Shown in pieces: positions 45,871 through 54,496 of a stretch of DNA of 64,000 nucleotides (within the stretch, counting starts at the first letter, position 1; the number at the start of each line of letters is the position of its first letter). The DNA is from UBA4744 sp963707435 (GTDB lineage: Bacteria > Actinomycetota > Acidimicrobiia > Spongiisociales > UBA4744). Where the stretch lies: contig CAVPPF010000006.1 in NCBI GenBank assembly GCA_963707435.1, positions 310,001-374,000 on the forward strand. The letters are read 5' to 3'. The notes under the pieces were generated by a model. The model was not told the origin of the DNA. It searched no databases and was given only the letters and a program-made list of their open reading frames with translations. The translations under genes were made by a program, and so were the position numbers.

Positions 45871-46572
45871 CTACATCGCTTCCGCGGCCGACTCGTCGGC
45901 GAACACCACGGCATTGGAATGCGACCGCAGGTAGCTCGCCGGCACGTCGGGGCCGATCGGTTCGTTCAGCATGCGCTGGAGGATCCCGGCCTTGCTCGAT
46001 CCCGTCACCAGCAGCCAGATCTCCCGCGAGTCGAGGATGGGGCGCAGGCCGAGGGTCATGCCCCACCCGGGTTCCCGGTCCGATCCGTAGCGACCGGCGG
46101 CCACCCTGGTGGCCGGGGCCAGCTGCACGACCCGGGTTGGAGCAGTTGCCTCCGTTCCCGGCTCGTTCAACCCGACGTGCCCGTTGCCGCCGAGGCCGAG
46201 CAGGGTGAGGTCGAGGCCACCGTCGTCGACGAGATCTTCGAACCGGTGGCACTCAGCCTCGAGGTCCGCCGCATCGGGGTTGAGCTTGTGGAGGACCGCG
46301 GGTGGTCGGCCGAGGCCTGCCAGGAAGTCGCGGTGGAGCATGGCGTCGCACCGGGCCGGATCGCCGGACGGGAGGCCGAACTCGTCGAGCAGGAACACGG
46401 TCGCCCGTCCGAAATCAATCGATCGGCCGGCCTGCGCGTACAGCGGTTGCGGGGTTTGGCCGGTCGGCAGGCACAGTCGAGGCCCGGGCTGTTCCTCCAT
46501 GAACGCCTTCCACCGCTGTACGACGAGTCCGGCCCAGTCGGCGTCGGGAAAGACCTCGATCTTGATGCTCAC
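45871..46572 (-). CDS. nagB: Glucosamine-6-phosphate deaminase-like protein
   Basis: 233 residues, NagB/6-phosphogluconolactonase fold: LCLPTGQTPQPLYAQ (phosphate loop), FLLDEFGLPSGD, and LLGLGGNGHVGLNEPG with the catalytic His. Converts glucosamine 6-phosphate to fructose 6-phosphate and ammonia, or a related aldose phosphate. GTG start overlaps the dehydrogenase stop (GTGA). Because of the upstream frameshift it appears fused to the dehydrogenase in one long reading frame, but it is a separate gene. Confidence 0.9.
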   Translation of the reverse strand: MSIKIEVFPDADWAGLVVQRWKAFMEEQPGPRLCLPTGQTPQPLYAQAGRSIDFGRATVFLLDEFGLPSGDPARCDAMLHRDFLAGLGRPPAVLHKLNPDAADLEAECHRFEDLVDDGGLDLTLLGLGGNGHVGLNEPGTEATAPTRVVQLAPATRVAAGRYGSDREPGWGMTLGLRPILDSREIWLLVTGSSKAGILQRMLNEPIGPDVPASYLRSHSNAVVFADESAAEAM

Positions 46573-47766
46573 CCTCCGGTGACGATGTCGAAGACCGCTC
46601 CGGTGTCTTTGTGGCTGAGGATCAGTTTGCTCCGGCCGTCGGGGAGGACCTCTTCTTTGACGATGGCGTGCCCGTCGTGGCGGCGGACTTCCTTGGCGAT
46701 GCGTGGCGTGGTTCCACCGCGCCACTCGACGTCGACCGGTTCCCATTGGCGGCTCCCGGCGGATTTGTAGGCGGCGTCCATCACGGCGTTGACGATGTAG
46801 CCGTCGTAGAACGTCTCGGTCGGATGCGGTGCCGGCGTCGAGCGCATTGAACATGTCCGTGAACATGTGGACGTATCCGAGTTCGGTGACCTCGTCGCCG
46901 ACCGGGAAGAGCCACCCTTCCGCCGATTCCATCTTTTCGGCAACGTAGCCTTGTCCGCCACCGGAGGAGTACATCTCGAAGCCGGTGCGCAGGAAGTTGT
47001 TGGTCCAGATGGTTCCTTCGGTGCCTGCTACTTCGTCCCGCAGGTCCATGCCGCCCCGGAAGGTCCAGCTCACCTCGAACTGGCCGAGCGCTCCCGACTC
47101 GAAGCGGATGAGCACGACGGCGTTGTCTTCGGCTTCGATCGGGTGCACGAGGGTGTCGGCCCAGGCCATGACTTCGATGGGCCGGTTGTTCTTGCCGACG
47201 TAGCTGCGGATGATCTCGATGCAGTGACAGCCCAGGTCGACGATGGCGCCGCCGCCGGCGTTCTCCTTGTCCCAGAACCAGGCGCTGTGCGGTCCGGGGT
47301 GGGTTTCCCGGGACCGAACCCAGGTGACATCTCCGATCACGCCGCTGCGTACGGAGTTGAGGGCTTTGAGGGTCTTGGGGGTGTAGACGAGGTCCTCGAG
47401 GTATCCGGCGAAGATCCCGGCCGCTTCGACTTTGTCGAGGATGCGCTTGGCCTCTTCGGCGTTGCGGGCGAGCGGCTTGGTGCACAACACGGCCTTGCCT
47501 GCGTCGGCGACGAGACCGATGGTCTCCTCGTGGAGGAAGTTGGGGAGTCCCACCACCACGACGTCGGTCTCGGGATGGTTGATGGCATCTTCGAGGGAGG
47601 TGGTCGCTTCGGGAATGTCCCATCGATCGGCGAAGTCCCGGCCGCGCTGTTCCGAGCGGGAGTAGACCACGTGGACGCGATCGCGCCCGCGTTGACCGTG
47701 AAGGGTCATGGTGTAGAAGTCGCCGATGAGTCCCGTGCCGAGCATCGTGATCGAATGTCCACTCAT
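46569..47766 (-). pseudogene. Gfo/Idh/MocA-family dehydrogenase (frameshifted)
   Basis: Second sugar dehydrogenase of the island, 398 residues when one extra base is removed. Rossmann motif TMLGTGLIGDFYTMTL, active-site Lys in CTKPLARNAEEAKRIL (here Thr-Lys-Pro) and VDLGCHCIEIIRS with the catalytic His. The break lies at about 46826-46840, after FNALDAG; the C-terminus continues as HPTETFYDGYIVNAVMDAAY in the next frame. Operator 27 bp upstream of the ATG. The stop overlaps NagB, so the two are coupled. The extra base may be assembly error. Confidence 0.85.
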
Positions 47767-47792
47767 GACTGTCCTCTCCTGGATCCTGTGCC

Positions 47793-47802
47793 TGTATAGA
47801 CA
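47793..47802. promoter_or_regulatory. Predicted GntR/HutC operator upstream of the dehydrogenase-nagB pair
   Basis: TGTATAGACA with flank ACTTAG, 27 bp before the minus-strand dehydrogenase start and inside the 63-bp spacer after nagA. Third copy of the motif and nearly identical to the one beside the regulator gene over 16 bp. Confidence 0.78.
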
Positions 47803-47829
47803 ACTTAGTCGAAGAAAACGGTGCCGAGG

Positions 47830-48924
47830 TCAGGCTGCGAAGGTCTCTTTTCCGGCCACCATCGTGCGGACGACACGGTGTGCATCGTCGAGCACGCACA
47901 CGTCGGCCGCGGTGCCCGGAGCGAGCGTTCCCAACTCTGGTTTCCGTAGCAGCGCAGCCGGGGCTGTGGTCGCAGCGGCGATCGCTTGCGGCGGGCTGAA
48001 ACCGAGCTCGATCATGTTTCTGACGGCCTGATCCATGGTGAGGGAACTGCCGGCCAGGGTGCCGTTTTCGAGCCGGCACGCCCCGTCGCTGAGCATGACC
48101 GTCCGGTCCCCGAGGGCGTATTCGCCGTCCGGCCGCCCCGCGGCGGAGATGGCATCGGTGATGAGGACGAAGCGTTCCCGGGCGCTCCGGGCGGCGAGTT
48201 GCACTGATTCCGGGGCGAGGTGAACGCCGTCGACGATGGTGGTGATGTATACGTCGTCGCGCACCAGCGCTGCGCCGCTGATGCCGGGATCCCGGTGTTT
48301 CCAGGGCCGCTGCGCTCCGAAGATGTGGGTGACCGATCGGGCTCCGCGATCGAAGGCGGCGTGGGCGGTGGCGGCGTCGGCATCGGTGTGGCCCAGCCCC
48401 ACCGTGACCCCGGAGGCGACCAGCAGATCGATGAGGTCGAGAGCGCCGGGCAGTTCGGGAGCGATGGTCATGTGCGTGACGGGCCCGGCTTCGAGGAACC
48501 TGCGGGTCAGGTCGAGGTCGGGGTCGAGCATGTTGGCCGGATCGTGGGCTCCGCATCGCACCGGCGACAGGAAGGGCCCTTCGAGGTGCACCCCGAGGAT
48601 GCGTCCCGATCGAATCGAGGTCGCTCCCAGCCGGTCGAGCGCCGCCAGATAGTCGGCGGGGGGAAGGGTGATGAGGGTGGGCTGGAACGAGGTGACGCCC
48701 GTTGCGGCGAGGCGAGCAGCAACGAGTTCGTAGTCGTCGGGTTCGGCCGTCGTGAAATCGACGCCGTCGAAACCGTTGATCTGCACATCGATGAACCCCG
48801 GCACCGCCAGGCCGCTTTTGCCGGCGGGGGAGAGGCCGACACTCTCGACGACCCCGTCGCTGATGGCAACATCGCCGGGCACGAGCTCGTGGCCGACGAG
48901 GGCTGCCTGCACGCCGAGTCTCAT
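47830..48924 (-). CDS. nagA: N-acetylglucosamine-6-phosphate deacetylase
   Basis: 364-residue amidohydrolase. Metal site residues: Glu in GVHLEGPFLS, His in VGLGHTDADA and VTHIFGAQ, His in DGVHLAPES and Asp in LITDAISAAG. The usual THLFNAM block reads THIFGAQRPWKHRDPG, a slight variant. ATG 48924 follows GGGAG by 7 nt. Removes acetate from GlcNAc-6-P to supply NagB, or acts on a related N-acyl amino-sugar phosphate. It lies upstream of the dehydrogenase-nagB pair on the same strand; no operator copy was found at its own promoter. Confidence 0.93.
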   Translation of the reverse strand: MRLGVQAALVGHELVPGDVAISDGVVESVGLSPAGKSGLAVPGFIDVQINGFDGVDFTTAEPDDYELVAARLAATGVTSFQPTLITLPPADYLAALDRLGATSIRSGRILGVHLEGPFLSPVRCGAHDPANMLDPDLDLTRRFLEAGPVTHMTIAPELPGALDLIDLLVASGVTVGLGHTDADAATAHAAFDRGARSVTHIFGAQRPWKHRDPGISGAALVRDDVYITTIVDGVHLAPESVQLAARSARERFVLITDAISAAGRPDGEYALGDRTVMLSDGACRLENGTLAGSSLTMDQAVRNMIELGFSPPQAIAAATTAPAALLRKPELGTLAPGTAADVCVLDDAHRVVRTMVAGKETFAA

Positions 48925-49276
48925 GAGCGCTCCCTGGAGTCTGTTGGGGGTGATCTGATGCATTTCTAGCGTAGCGAGGCGGCGTGAGCCGGCTTGCGGC
49001 CGGGCACGATCGCTCCGTGTCCCGGGGTGGAGAACTCCACTGCTCCGTTGTACCGGCGAGAGCATCCGGCTACCAAAAACTCGACGTCTCTGCGGCCGTC
49101 GGCGGGGGCCAAATTGATGAGTAGCTACCACTGCTTGCGGTCTCATTTCCACGCTTCGTCGGTCCTGGGCGAGGGCCGTGGCGGCGTTTTCCGTGCGAAC
49201 CCGCCGTCCGCTATCGTGCCTGCCGAGTGGGGCGGAACTCGCTCGGGATGCGGTCCAGCTGAGTTGAGGGGAAGAT
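48925..49276. other. 352-bp intergenic region, divergent promoters
   Basis: Separates nagA (leftward) from the surface-protein gene (rightward). No copy of the TGTATAGACA motif and no riboswitch that I recognise. GTAGCTAC at about 49121 is a small palindrome. AGGGGAAGAT precedes the surface-protein ATG as its ribosome site. Confidence 0.5.
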
Positions 49277-52200
49277 ATGTTGCGTCGGGGGCGTGTGTTT
49301 CGATTCCGTTGGGGTGCGGTGGTGCAAACCCTTCTCGCCGGTCTCCTCGTGATCCCGCTCGTGCCACTTCCGGCGGCGGCAGCCGTGACGATGGCAACCG
49401 GCGGTCCGTTCTCCTACACGGAACAGGATCCACCGCTCGTCATCGGGACGGGCACCTCCGTGTCCTCGGGTTTCTTCTACGACGGCCAATACCTCGAGTT
49501 TGAGATCTCCGGCGCTACCCCGGACGAGAACCTCGCCCTCCAGACGGTCGGCACGCCGGCCACCGGAAACGGGGTTGTATCGGTAGTGGGCACCGCCGTC
49601 TACGTCGGGGATGGAACCGCGGCCGTTCCGATCGGCTCAATCGATTCGGTGAGCGACGGGCAGGGCGGCACCAAGCTGCGGGTCAACTTCGGGTCCGACT
49701 TTCGCAACCCCGGCTTCGAAACCGGTGACAGCGGCCCATGGACGGAAGTCGAGCAGAGGGTCGAGCTGGGCGTGACGTCCATTGCCGGCTTTGTCGCCGC
49801 CGATACCGCTTCGTACCCGGGCAACTCGGGTGGCGACGGAGACGCTCCCGTCTCGGCAACGTATTCGGTGTCTGTCACCTCCGCCGACCCGCCCGGTCCC
49901 ACGGAGGGAACGTACGCCCTTGGTTTGACGTCCAACATGACGACGCGATTCGGCTGCGATGTGGTGCACGGCCCGGCCGTCTACAGCGCGCCGTTCGACG
50001 CGGCGGCCGGCCAGACCCTCACGTTCGATTGGCGGGCCTTTGCGGGCAGCGATGCCTACGCCGTCTTCGGGTACCTGTTGAACACGTCCACCGGTGCACA
50101 GACCGAGGTGCTGGACGCGTACACCACCAACGCCAACGGGACGACCAATTGGGCGACCGAGTCGGTCACCGTGCCGAGCACGGGAACGTACCGATTCGTG
50201 TTCGTGTCGGGTACCTACGACGCCACCTGCGGCCGGGCCGCCGGCGCCAGCCTGTACATCGACAATTTCCAGGTCGTCTCCTCCAACCTGGTCGACGACG
50301 CGATGGTTTCGTCGGTCGCCGAACTGCTGACCTATGAGCACACCGGCGACGACCCGCCGGCGGCCCGGACGGTCACTGTGACGGCGCAGAGCATCACCGA
50401 AGGGTCCGCTGCCGGGACCATCACCGTGAACATCACTCCGGTCAACGACCCACCGATCGGGTCACCGATCGGCGCAAGCTGGGAGAACACCCCGGCCGAC
50501 GACACATTCGCCGACATCACCGGTACCGCCAGTTTCACCGATCCGGACGATGCTTCGCTCACCTTCGGCGTCACCGGGGGCACGTCGGGAGCGTTCAACG
50601 TCGGGGGCGTGGATTACGACTATGAACTCGTCGGGACGTATGGGACGCTCTACGTGGCTGAAGCAACCGGCGACTACCGGATCGTCGCCGACGACGCGGC
50701 CATCGAAGCCGTCTCCACACCCGTCGCCGAAACCTTTGCTATCACCGGTTTCGACGGGACGGACTCGGGAACGGCAACCCTCACCCTCGGGATTCTCCTG
50801 CCGCCGGCCCCCCGCAACGTCGTCGGCGTTCCCGGGAATGCACAGGTGACGGTGTCCTGGGACCCGCCGGCCGATCCCACCGGCGTTACCGGGTACATCG
50901 TGACCGGAGCACCGGGTGGGCAGACCTGTTCCACGGTGGGCGTTGGGAGCACGTCATGTGTCGTTGCCGGCCTGACCAACGGAACCCCGTACACGTTCAC
51001 CGTCGTTCCAACTACGGCGGCAGGTCCGGGAACAACGTCGCTCCCCTCTGATCCGGTGATCCCGACCGGACCACCGGGACCTCCCCTCGCGGTGGCCGCG
51101 ACCCCCGGCCCCGGACGGGTGCTGGTGTCGTGGGATCCGCCCGCCAACGATGGGGGAGCACCGATCACCGGGTATACGGTCTCGGCGTCGCCCGGGGGCG
51201 GCTCCTGCGTGACCGCCGGGGAGACCAGCTGCACCGTGCTGGGCCTGGCGATCGGGACGACCTATACCTTCACCGTGCATGCCGCCAATGCCAACGGAGA
51301 TGGGCCTGAGTCCGCGCCCGTGGTGGTGACCCTCAAGGATGTCACCACCACCGCTCTCGCCGCTTCCCCGAACGATGTCACCGAGGGCGACACCGTCACC
51401 CTCACCGCCACGGTGACGGGGAGTTCGCCGACCGGCACGGTGGAGTTCTTCGACGGGACTACCAGTCTGGGCACCGGGTCGGTAGTCGGAGGGGTCGCAA
51501 CGTTGACCACCACCACGCTCACTCCGGGAGTGCGCAACCTCACCGCCGAGTACAGCGGCGACAGTGTGAACTACGGGTCCACATCCTCATCGACTCCCGT
51601 CACCGTGAAGGCCGTAGCGTCTGTGGGCCTGGCGGTGTCGGCGAGTCCGGCGTTGTTGGGTGCTCCGTTGGTGGTGACGGCGTCGGTGTCGGGGAGTTCG
51701 CCGTCGGGGACGGTGGAGTTCTTTGATGGGGCGACGAGTTTGGGTTCGGTTTCGGTGGCCGGGGGTGTGGCGGCGTTGACGACTTCGAGTTTGGGTTTGG
51801 GGTCGCATACGTTGTCGGCGGTGTATTCGGGTGATGCGACGAATACGTCGGCGACGTCGGGTGATGTGTCGGTGTCGGTGTTGGCGGCGGCGTCGGTGGA
51901 TCTGGCGGTGTCGGCGAGTCCGGCGTTGTTGGGTGCTCCGTTGGTGGTGACGGCGTCGGTGTCGGGGAGTTCGCCGTCGGGGACGGTGGAGTTCTTTGAT
52001 GGGGCGACGAGTTTGGGGTCGGTTTCGGTGGCCGGGGGTGTGGCGGCGTTGACGACTTCGAGTTTGGGTTTGGGGTCGCATACGTTGTCGGCGGTGTATT
52101 CGGGTGATGCGACGAATACGTCGGCGACGTCGGGTGATGTGTCGGTGTCGGTGTTGGCGGCGGCGTCGGTGGATCTGGCGGTGTCGGCGAGTCCGGCGTT

Positions 52201-52843
52201 GTTGGGTGCTCCGTTGGTGGTGACGGCGTCGGTGTCGGGGAGTTCGCCGTCGGGGACGGTGGAGTTCTTTGATGGGGCGACGAGTTTGGGGTCGGTTTCG
52301 GTGGCCGGGGGTGTGGCGGCGTTGACGACGGACACGCTCGGGTCGGGTGAGCACGTCATCACCGCCGTTTACTCGGGGGATGCGGTGAACACAGGCGCGA
52401 CAGCCGATATCGCCGTTTCGGTGAGCCCGCCTCCGTCGGTCGCATCGAATACGTCCAACCCGCTCCGAGGAGGAACGGTCACCATCACCGGATCCGACTT
52501 CGAACCGAATTCCCCCGTGGAGATCTGGTTGATGGGCGATCAACCGGTGTTGCTCGGGACCGCTACGGCCGACGCATCCGGAGCGTTCTCGTTGGCCGTA
52601 GCCCTCCCCGCCGAAGCGGACGGTCGGCTCGACATCGAGGTGAGAGGCACCGATGTGACGGGAGCCCCCGTCACGCGGGTGCTGGCCCTCAACGTCTCGG
52701 CCGGTCTGCCTGCTACCGGCACATTGCGGTTCTGGGCGATGCTGGTGGCGTCGTTCCTGCTGCTCATCGGGACCCTGGTTCTCCTGCAGTCGCGTCGAGA
52801 CTGGGCACGCCCGGACCTGCCGGCCGGACCACTGGCTCCCTAG
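49277..52843 (+). CDS. LPXTG-anchored surface protein with Fn3 and Ig-like repeats
   Basis: 1188 residues. Signal peptide to about residue 36 (LLVIPLVPLPAAAA). Residues 40-500 hold cadherin/galactose-binding-like segments (FRNPGFETGDSGPW). Two fibronectin type III domains at about 508-598 and 598-686. Four Ig-like repeat domains at about 688-1057, the last three nearly identical. A TIG/IPT-like domain (GGTVTITGSDFEPNSPVEIW) follows. The sortase signal LPATG is at about 1144-1148, then a hydrophobic helix and a basic tail RRDW. Probably a cell-wall-anchored stalk or adhesin. ATG follows AGGGGAAG. Confidence 0.9.
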   Translation: MLRRGRVFRFRWGAVVQTLLAGLLVIPLVPLPAAAAVTMATGGPFSYTEQDPPLVIGTGTSVSSGFFYDGQYLEFEISGATPDENLALQTVGTPATGNGVVSVVGTAVYVGDGTAAVPIGSIDSVSDGQGGTKLRVNFGSDFRNPGFETGDSGPWTEVEQRVELGVTSIAGFVAADTASYPGNSGGDGDAPVSATYSVSVTSADPPGPTEGTYALGLTSNMTTRFGCDVVHGPAVYSAPFDAAAGQTLTFDWRAFAGSDAYAVFGYLLNTSTGAQTEVLDAYTTNANGTTNWATESVTVPSTGTYRFVFVSGTYDATCGRAAGASLYIDNFQVVSSNLVDDAMVSSVAELLTYEHTGDDPPAARTVTVTAQSITEGSAAGTITVNITPVNDPPIGSPIGASWENTPADDTFADITGTASFTDPDDASLTFGVTGGTSGAFNVGGVDYDYELVGTYGTLYVAEATGDYRIVADDAAIEAVSTPVAETFAITGFDGTDSGTATLTLGILLPPAPRNVVGVPGNAQVTVSWDPPADPTGVTGYIVTGAPGGQTCSTVGVGSTSCVVAGLTNGTPYTFTVVPTTAAGPGTTSLPSDPVIPTGPPGPPLAVAATPGPGRVLVSWDPPANDGGAPITGYTVSASPGGGSCVTAGETSCTVLGLAIGTTYTFTVHAANANGDGPESAPVVVTLKDVTTTALAASPNDVTEGDTVTLTATVTGSSPTGTVEFFDGTTSLGTGSVVGGVATLTTTTLTPGVRNLTAEYSGDSVNYGSTSSSTPVTVKAVASVGLAVSASPALLGAPLVVTASVSGSSPSGTVEFFDGATSLGSVSVAGGVAALTTSSLGLGSHTLSAVYSGDATNTSATSGDVSVSVLAAASVDLAVSASPALLGAPLVVTASVSGSSPSGTVEFFDGATSLGSVSVAGGVAALTTSSLGLGSHTLSAVYSGDATNTSATSGDVSVSVLAAASVDLAVSASPALLGAPLVVTASVSGSSPSGTVEFFDGATSLGSVSVAGGVAALTTDTLGSGEHVITAVYSGDAVNTGATADIAVSVSPPPSVASNTSNPLRGGTVTITGSDFEPNSPVEIWLMGDQPVLLGTATADASGAFSLAVALPAEADGRLDIEVRGTDVTGAPVTRVLALNVSAGLPATGTLRFWAMLVASFLLLIGTLVLLQSRRDWARPDLPAGPLAP
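51629..52327 (+). repeat. Tandem 273-bp coding repeats (two full, one partial copy)
   Basis: Copies start at 51629, 51902 and 52175 (period 273 bp = 91 residues). By eye copies 1 and 2 differ at one base only (T at 51745, G at 52018); copy 3 diverges after about 52327. They encode Ig-like units with SGTVEFFDGATSLGSV. Codon choice shifts sharply here: Leu is TTG and Gly GGG/GGT, while flanking repeats use CTC/CTG and GGC. This suggests recent amplification. Confidence 0.95.
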
Positions 52844-52880
52844 CGCCGGGACCTGCCCACCTGGCGGACGTTGCCGTCCG

Positions 52881-53375
52881 TCACGGGGCCGTTTTGGCCA
52901 GCCCTTCGACGACGACCGCTCCTGCTGCGGTCAGGATCCCGGGTGGGGCGAGCACCTTGCGGTCCCGGCGGCCGCCCCCCAGGACGATGCGGTCCCGTTC
53001 CATGACCCGGTGATCCACCCACAGCGGCAGGTCGGTGGGAAGACCGAAGGGGGTGACACCGCCGATGGCCATGCCGGTCAGCCGTTCGGTGTCGGCGGCG
53101 TCGGCAAAGGATGCTTTGCGCACTCCCAGCCGCTTGTTGACCACTTTGTTGACGTCCAGCCGGGTGGTGGCGAGCACGACGCAGGCGGCGTACACCGGAG
53201 GCTGGGACTTCCCGATCACCAGGATGGTGTTGGCCGAGTCCTCCAGGGCGTACCCGTAGGCCGCGCAGAACTGTGCGGTATCGGCCAGCGCCGGGTCGCA
53301 GGGGATGATCTCGTAGTCGATCCCCAACGACTCCAGAATCTCTACCAACGGATCGTCCACCGGGCATACCTTCAT
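52881..53375 (-). CDS. YbaK/EbsC-type aminoacyl-tRNA deacylase
   Basis: 164 residues. The fold of Cys-tRNA(Pro)/prolyl-tRNA deacylases is recognised by VVLATTRLDVNKVVNKRLG with conserved Lys, RKASFADAADTERLTG and MAIGGVTPFGLP near the C-terminus. Such proteins clear mischarged tRNA. ATG 53375 is the first codon before conserved sequence. Divergent from the LLM oxidoreductase, 112 bp apart. Subfamily specificity is not clear. Confidence 0.88.
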   Translation of the reverse strand: MKVCPVDDPLVEILESLGIDYEIIPCDPALADTAQFCAAYGYALEDSANTILVIGKSQPPVYAACVVLATTRLDVNKVVNKRLGVRKASFADAADTERLTGMAIGGVTPFGLPTDLPLWVDHRVMERDRIVLGGGRRDRKVLAPPGILTAAGAVVVEGLAKTAP

Positions 53376-53487
53376 CTCGACGGCCGGCCCGATGGTAGAC
53401 CGCAGACTCTCCGTCGAACCAGATCGGGCGGATCCAGGATCCCCAGCGGTTAGGTTGAGGTACAAGCCCGATCGGGAGGAGACGACC

Positions 53488-54408
53488 ATGACCGCGACGA
53501 GGCTGGAGCTGGGGCTCGTGCTCCCGATGTTCGAAAGCCCGCAGTCGGGCGAGAAGCCGCCGTGGGCCACCATCCGGGCTCTGGCCCAACGGGCGGAGGC
53601 GATCGGGTTCGACACCGTCTGGATTGCAGACGAACTGTTGTGGCGGGTGTCGAGCTGGCCCGGCCCCCGCGGCTGGTGGGAGTGCATTTCGATAGCCGGA
53701 GCCGTGGCCGCGAGTACTTCGACGATTTCCGTCGGGACCTGGGTGGTTTCGGCGCTCCATCGCAACCCGGGACTCATTGTGAAGAGCGCCGAGACGCTCG
53801 ACGAGATCAGCAACGGTCGATTCCTCTTCGGGTTCGGCGCCGGCCATGCCGGTGATCAGGGAGCTACGTTCGGCTATCCGGAGGACAAGACGGTCTCGAG
53901 GTACGCGGAAGCACTCGAGATCATCGTTCCGGCCCTGCGCGGAGAGACGGTGTCGTACGAAGGCGAGTATCACCGGGCACGTCGGCTGGAGATCCGTCCC
54001 CGCGGTCCGCGTCCGGGCCGGATTCCGCTGATGTTGGGAGGTCACGGACCTCGCACCATGCGCCTGGCGGCCCGGTATGCCGACATCTGGAGCGGGTATG
54101 CCACCGAGAGCAGCCTGCCTGAATCGTTTGAACCGATGCTCGGGCAGTTCGAGGAAGCCTGTGCGGAGGTGGGAAGGGACCCGGCCACCGTGGGTCGCTC
54201 GATCGGTGTCTTCGTCGAGCCGACCGATGAGCACAGCGCCGAGGAGCTCGGGTTTGGAGTTCCCATCACCGGATCGCCTGCTGAGATCGCCGAAACCGTC
54301 GCCCGGTTTGGTGAGATGGGGGTGACCCGGGTCGAGTTGATCGTTTGGCCGGGCACCGAGGACAGCCTCGAAGCTGTTGAGCCGGCCGTCCGTCTTCTCG
54401 CTCAGTAG
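53488..54408 (+). CDS. LLM-class F420-dependent oxidoreductase
   Basis: 306 residues of the luciferase-like fold: ELGLVLPMFESPQSGEKPP, GFDTVWIADELLWR, ALHRNPGLIVKSAETLDEIS and FLFGFGAGHAGDQ are typical of F420-binding members. GGGAGGAGA precedes ATG 53488. Stand-alone gene; oxidises or reduces an unknown organic substrate with F420. Not closely similar to the LLM protein of the pyrimidine operon. Confidence 0.88.
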   Translation: MTATRLELGLVLPMFESPQSGEKPPWATIRALAQRAEAIGFDTVWIADELLWRVSSWPGPRGWWECISIAGAVAASTSTISVGTWVVSALHRNPGLIVKSAETLDEISNGRFLFGFGAGHAGDQGATFGYPEDKTVSRYAEALEIIVPALRGETVSYEGEYHRARRLEIRPRGPRPGRIPLMLGGHGPRTMRLAARYADIWSGYATESSLPESFEPMLGQFEEACAEVGRDPATVGRSIGVFVEPTDEHSAEELGFGVPITGSPAEIAETVARFGEMGVTRVELIVWPGTEDSLEAVEPAVRLLAQ

Positions 54409-54496
54409 GACGGCGCGACGGGTGGGTTCCGAAGATGGGTCTTTCGGCCCTGCTCGCTTGCATCCGGGAAGAAGATGATCCGCGTGAGAGGTGACG

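Noticed and set aside
45871..47766. Apparent Gfo dehydrogenase-NagB fusion protein (631 codons)
   Set aside because: Produced by a one-base shift in the dehydrogenase; its real C-terminus is in another frame and NagB has its own GTG start with a GTGA overlap.
51629..52327. Possible CRISPR-like or mobile repeat
   Set aside because: Period of 273 bp stays in frame and encodes Ig-like domains; no spacer pattern or transposase.
51571..52543. Open minus-strand frames through the surface-protein repeats (263 and 318 codons)
   Set aside because: Composition effect of the G/T-rich repeats; the proteins are repetitive low-complexity Arg/His or Asp/Thr sequence.
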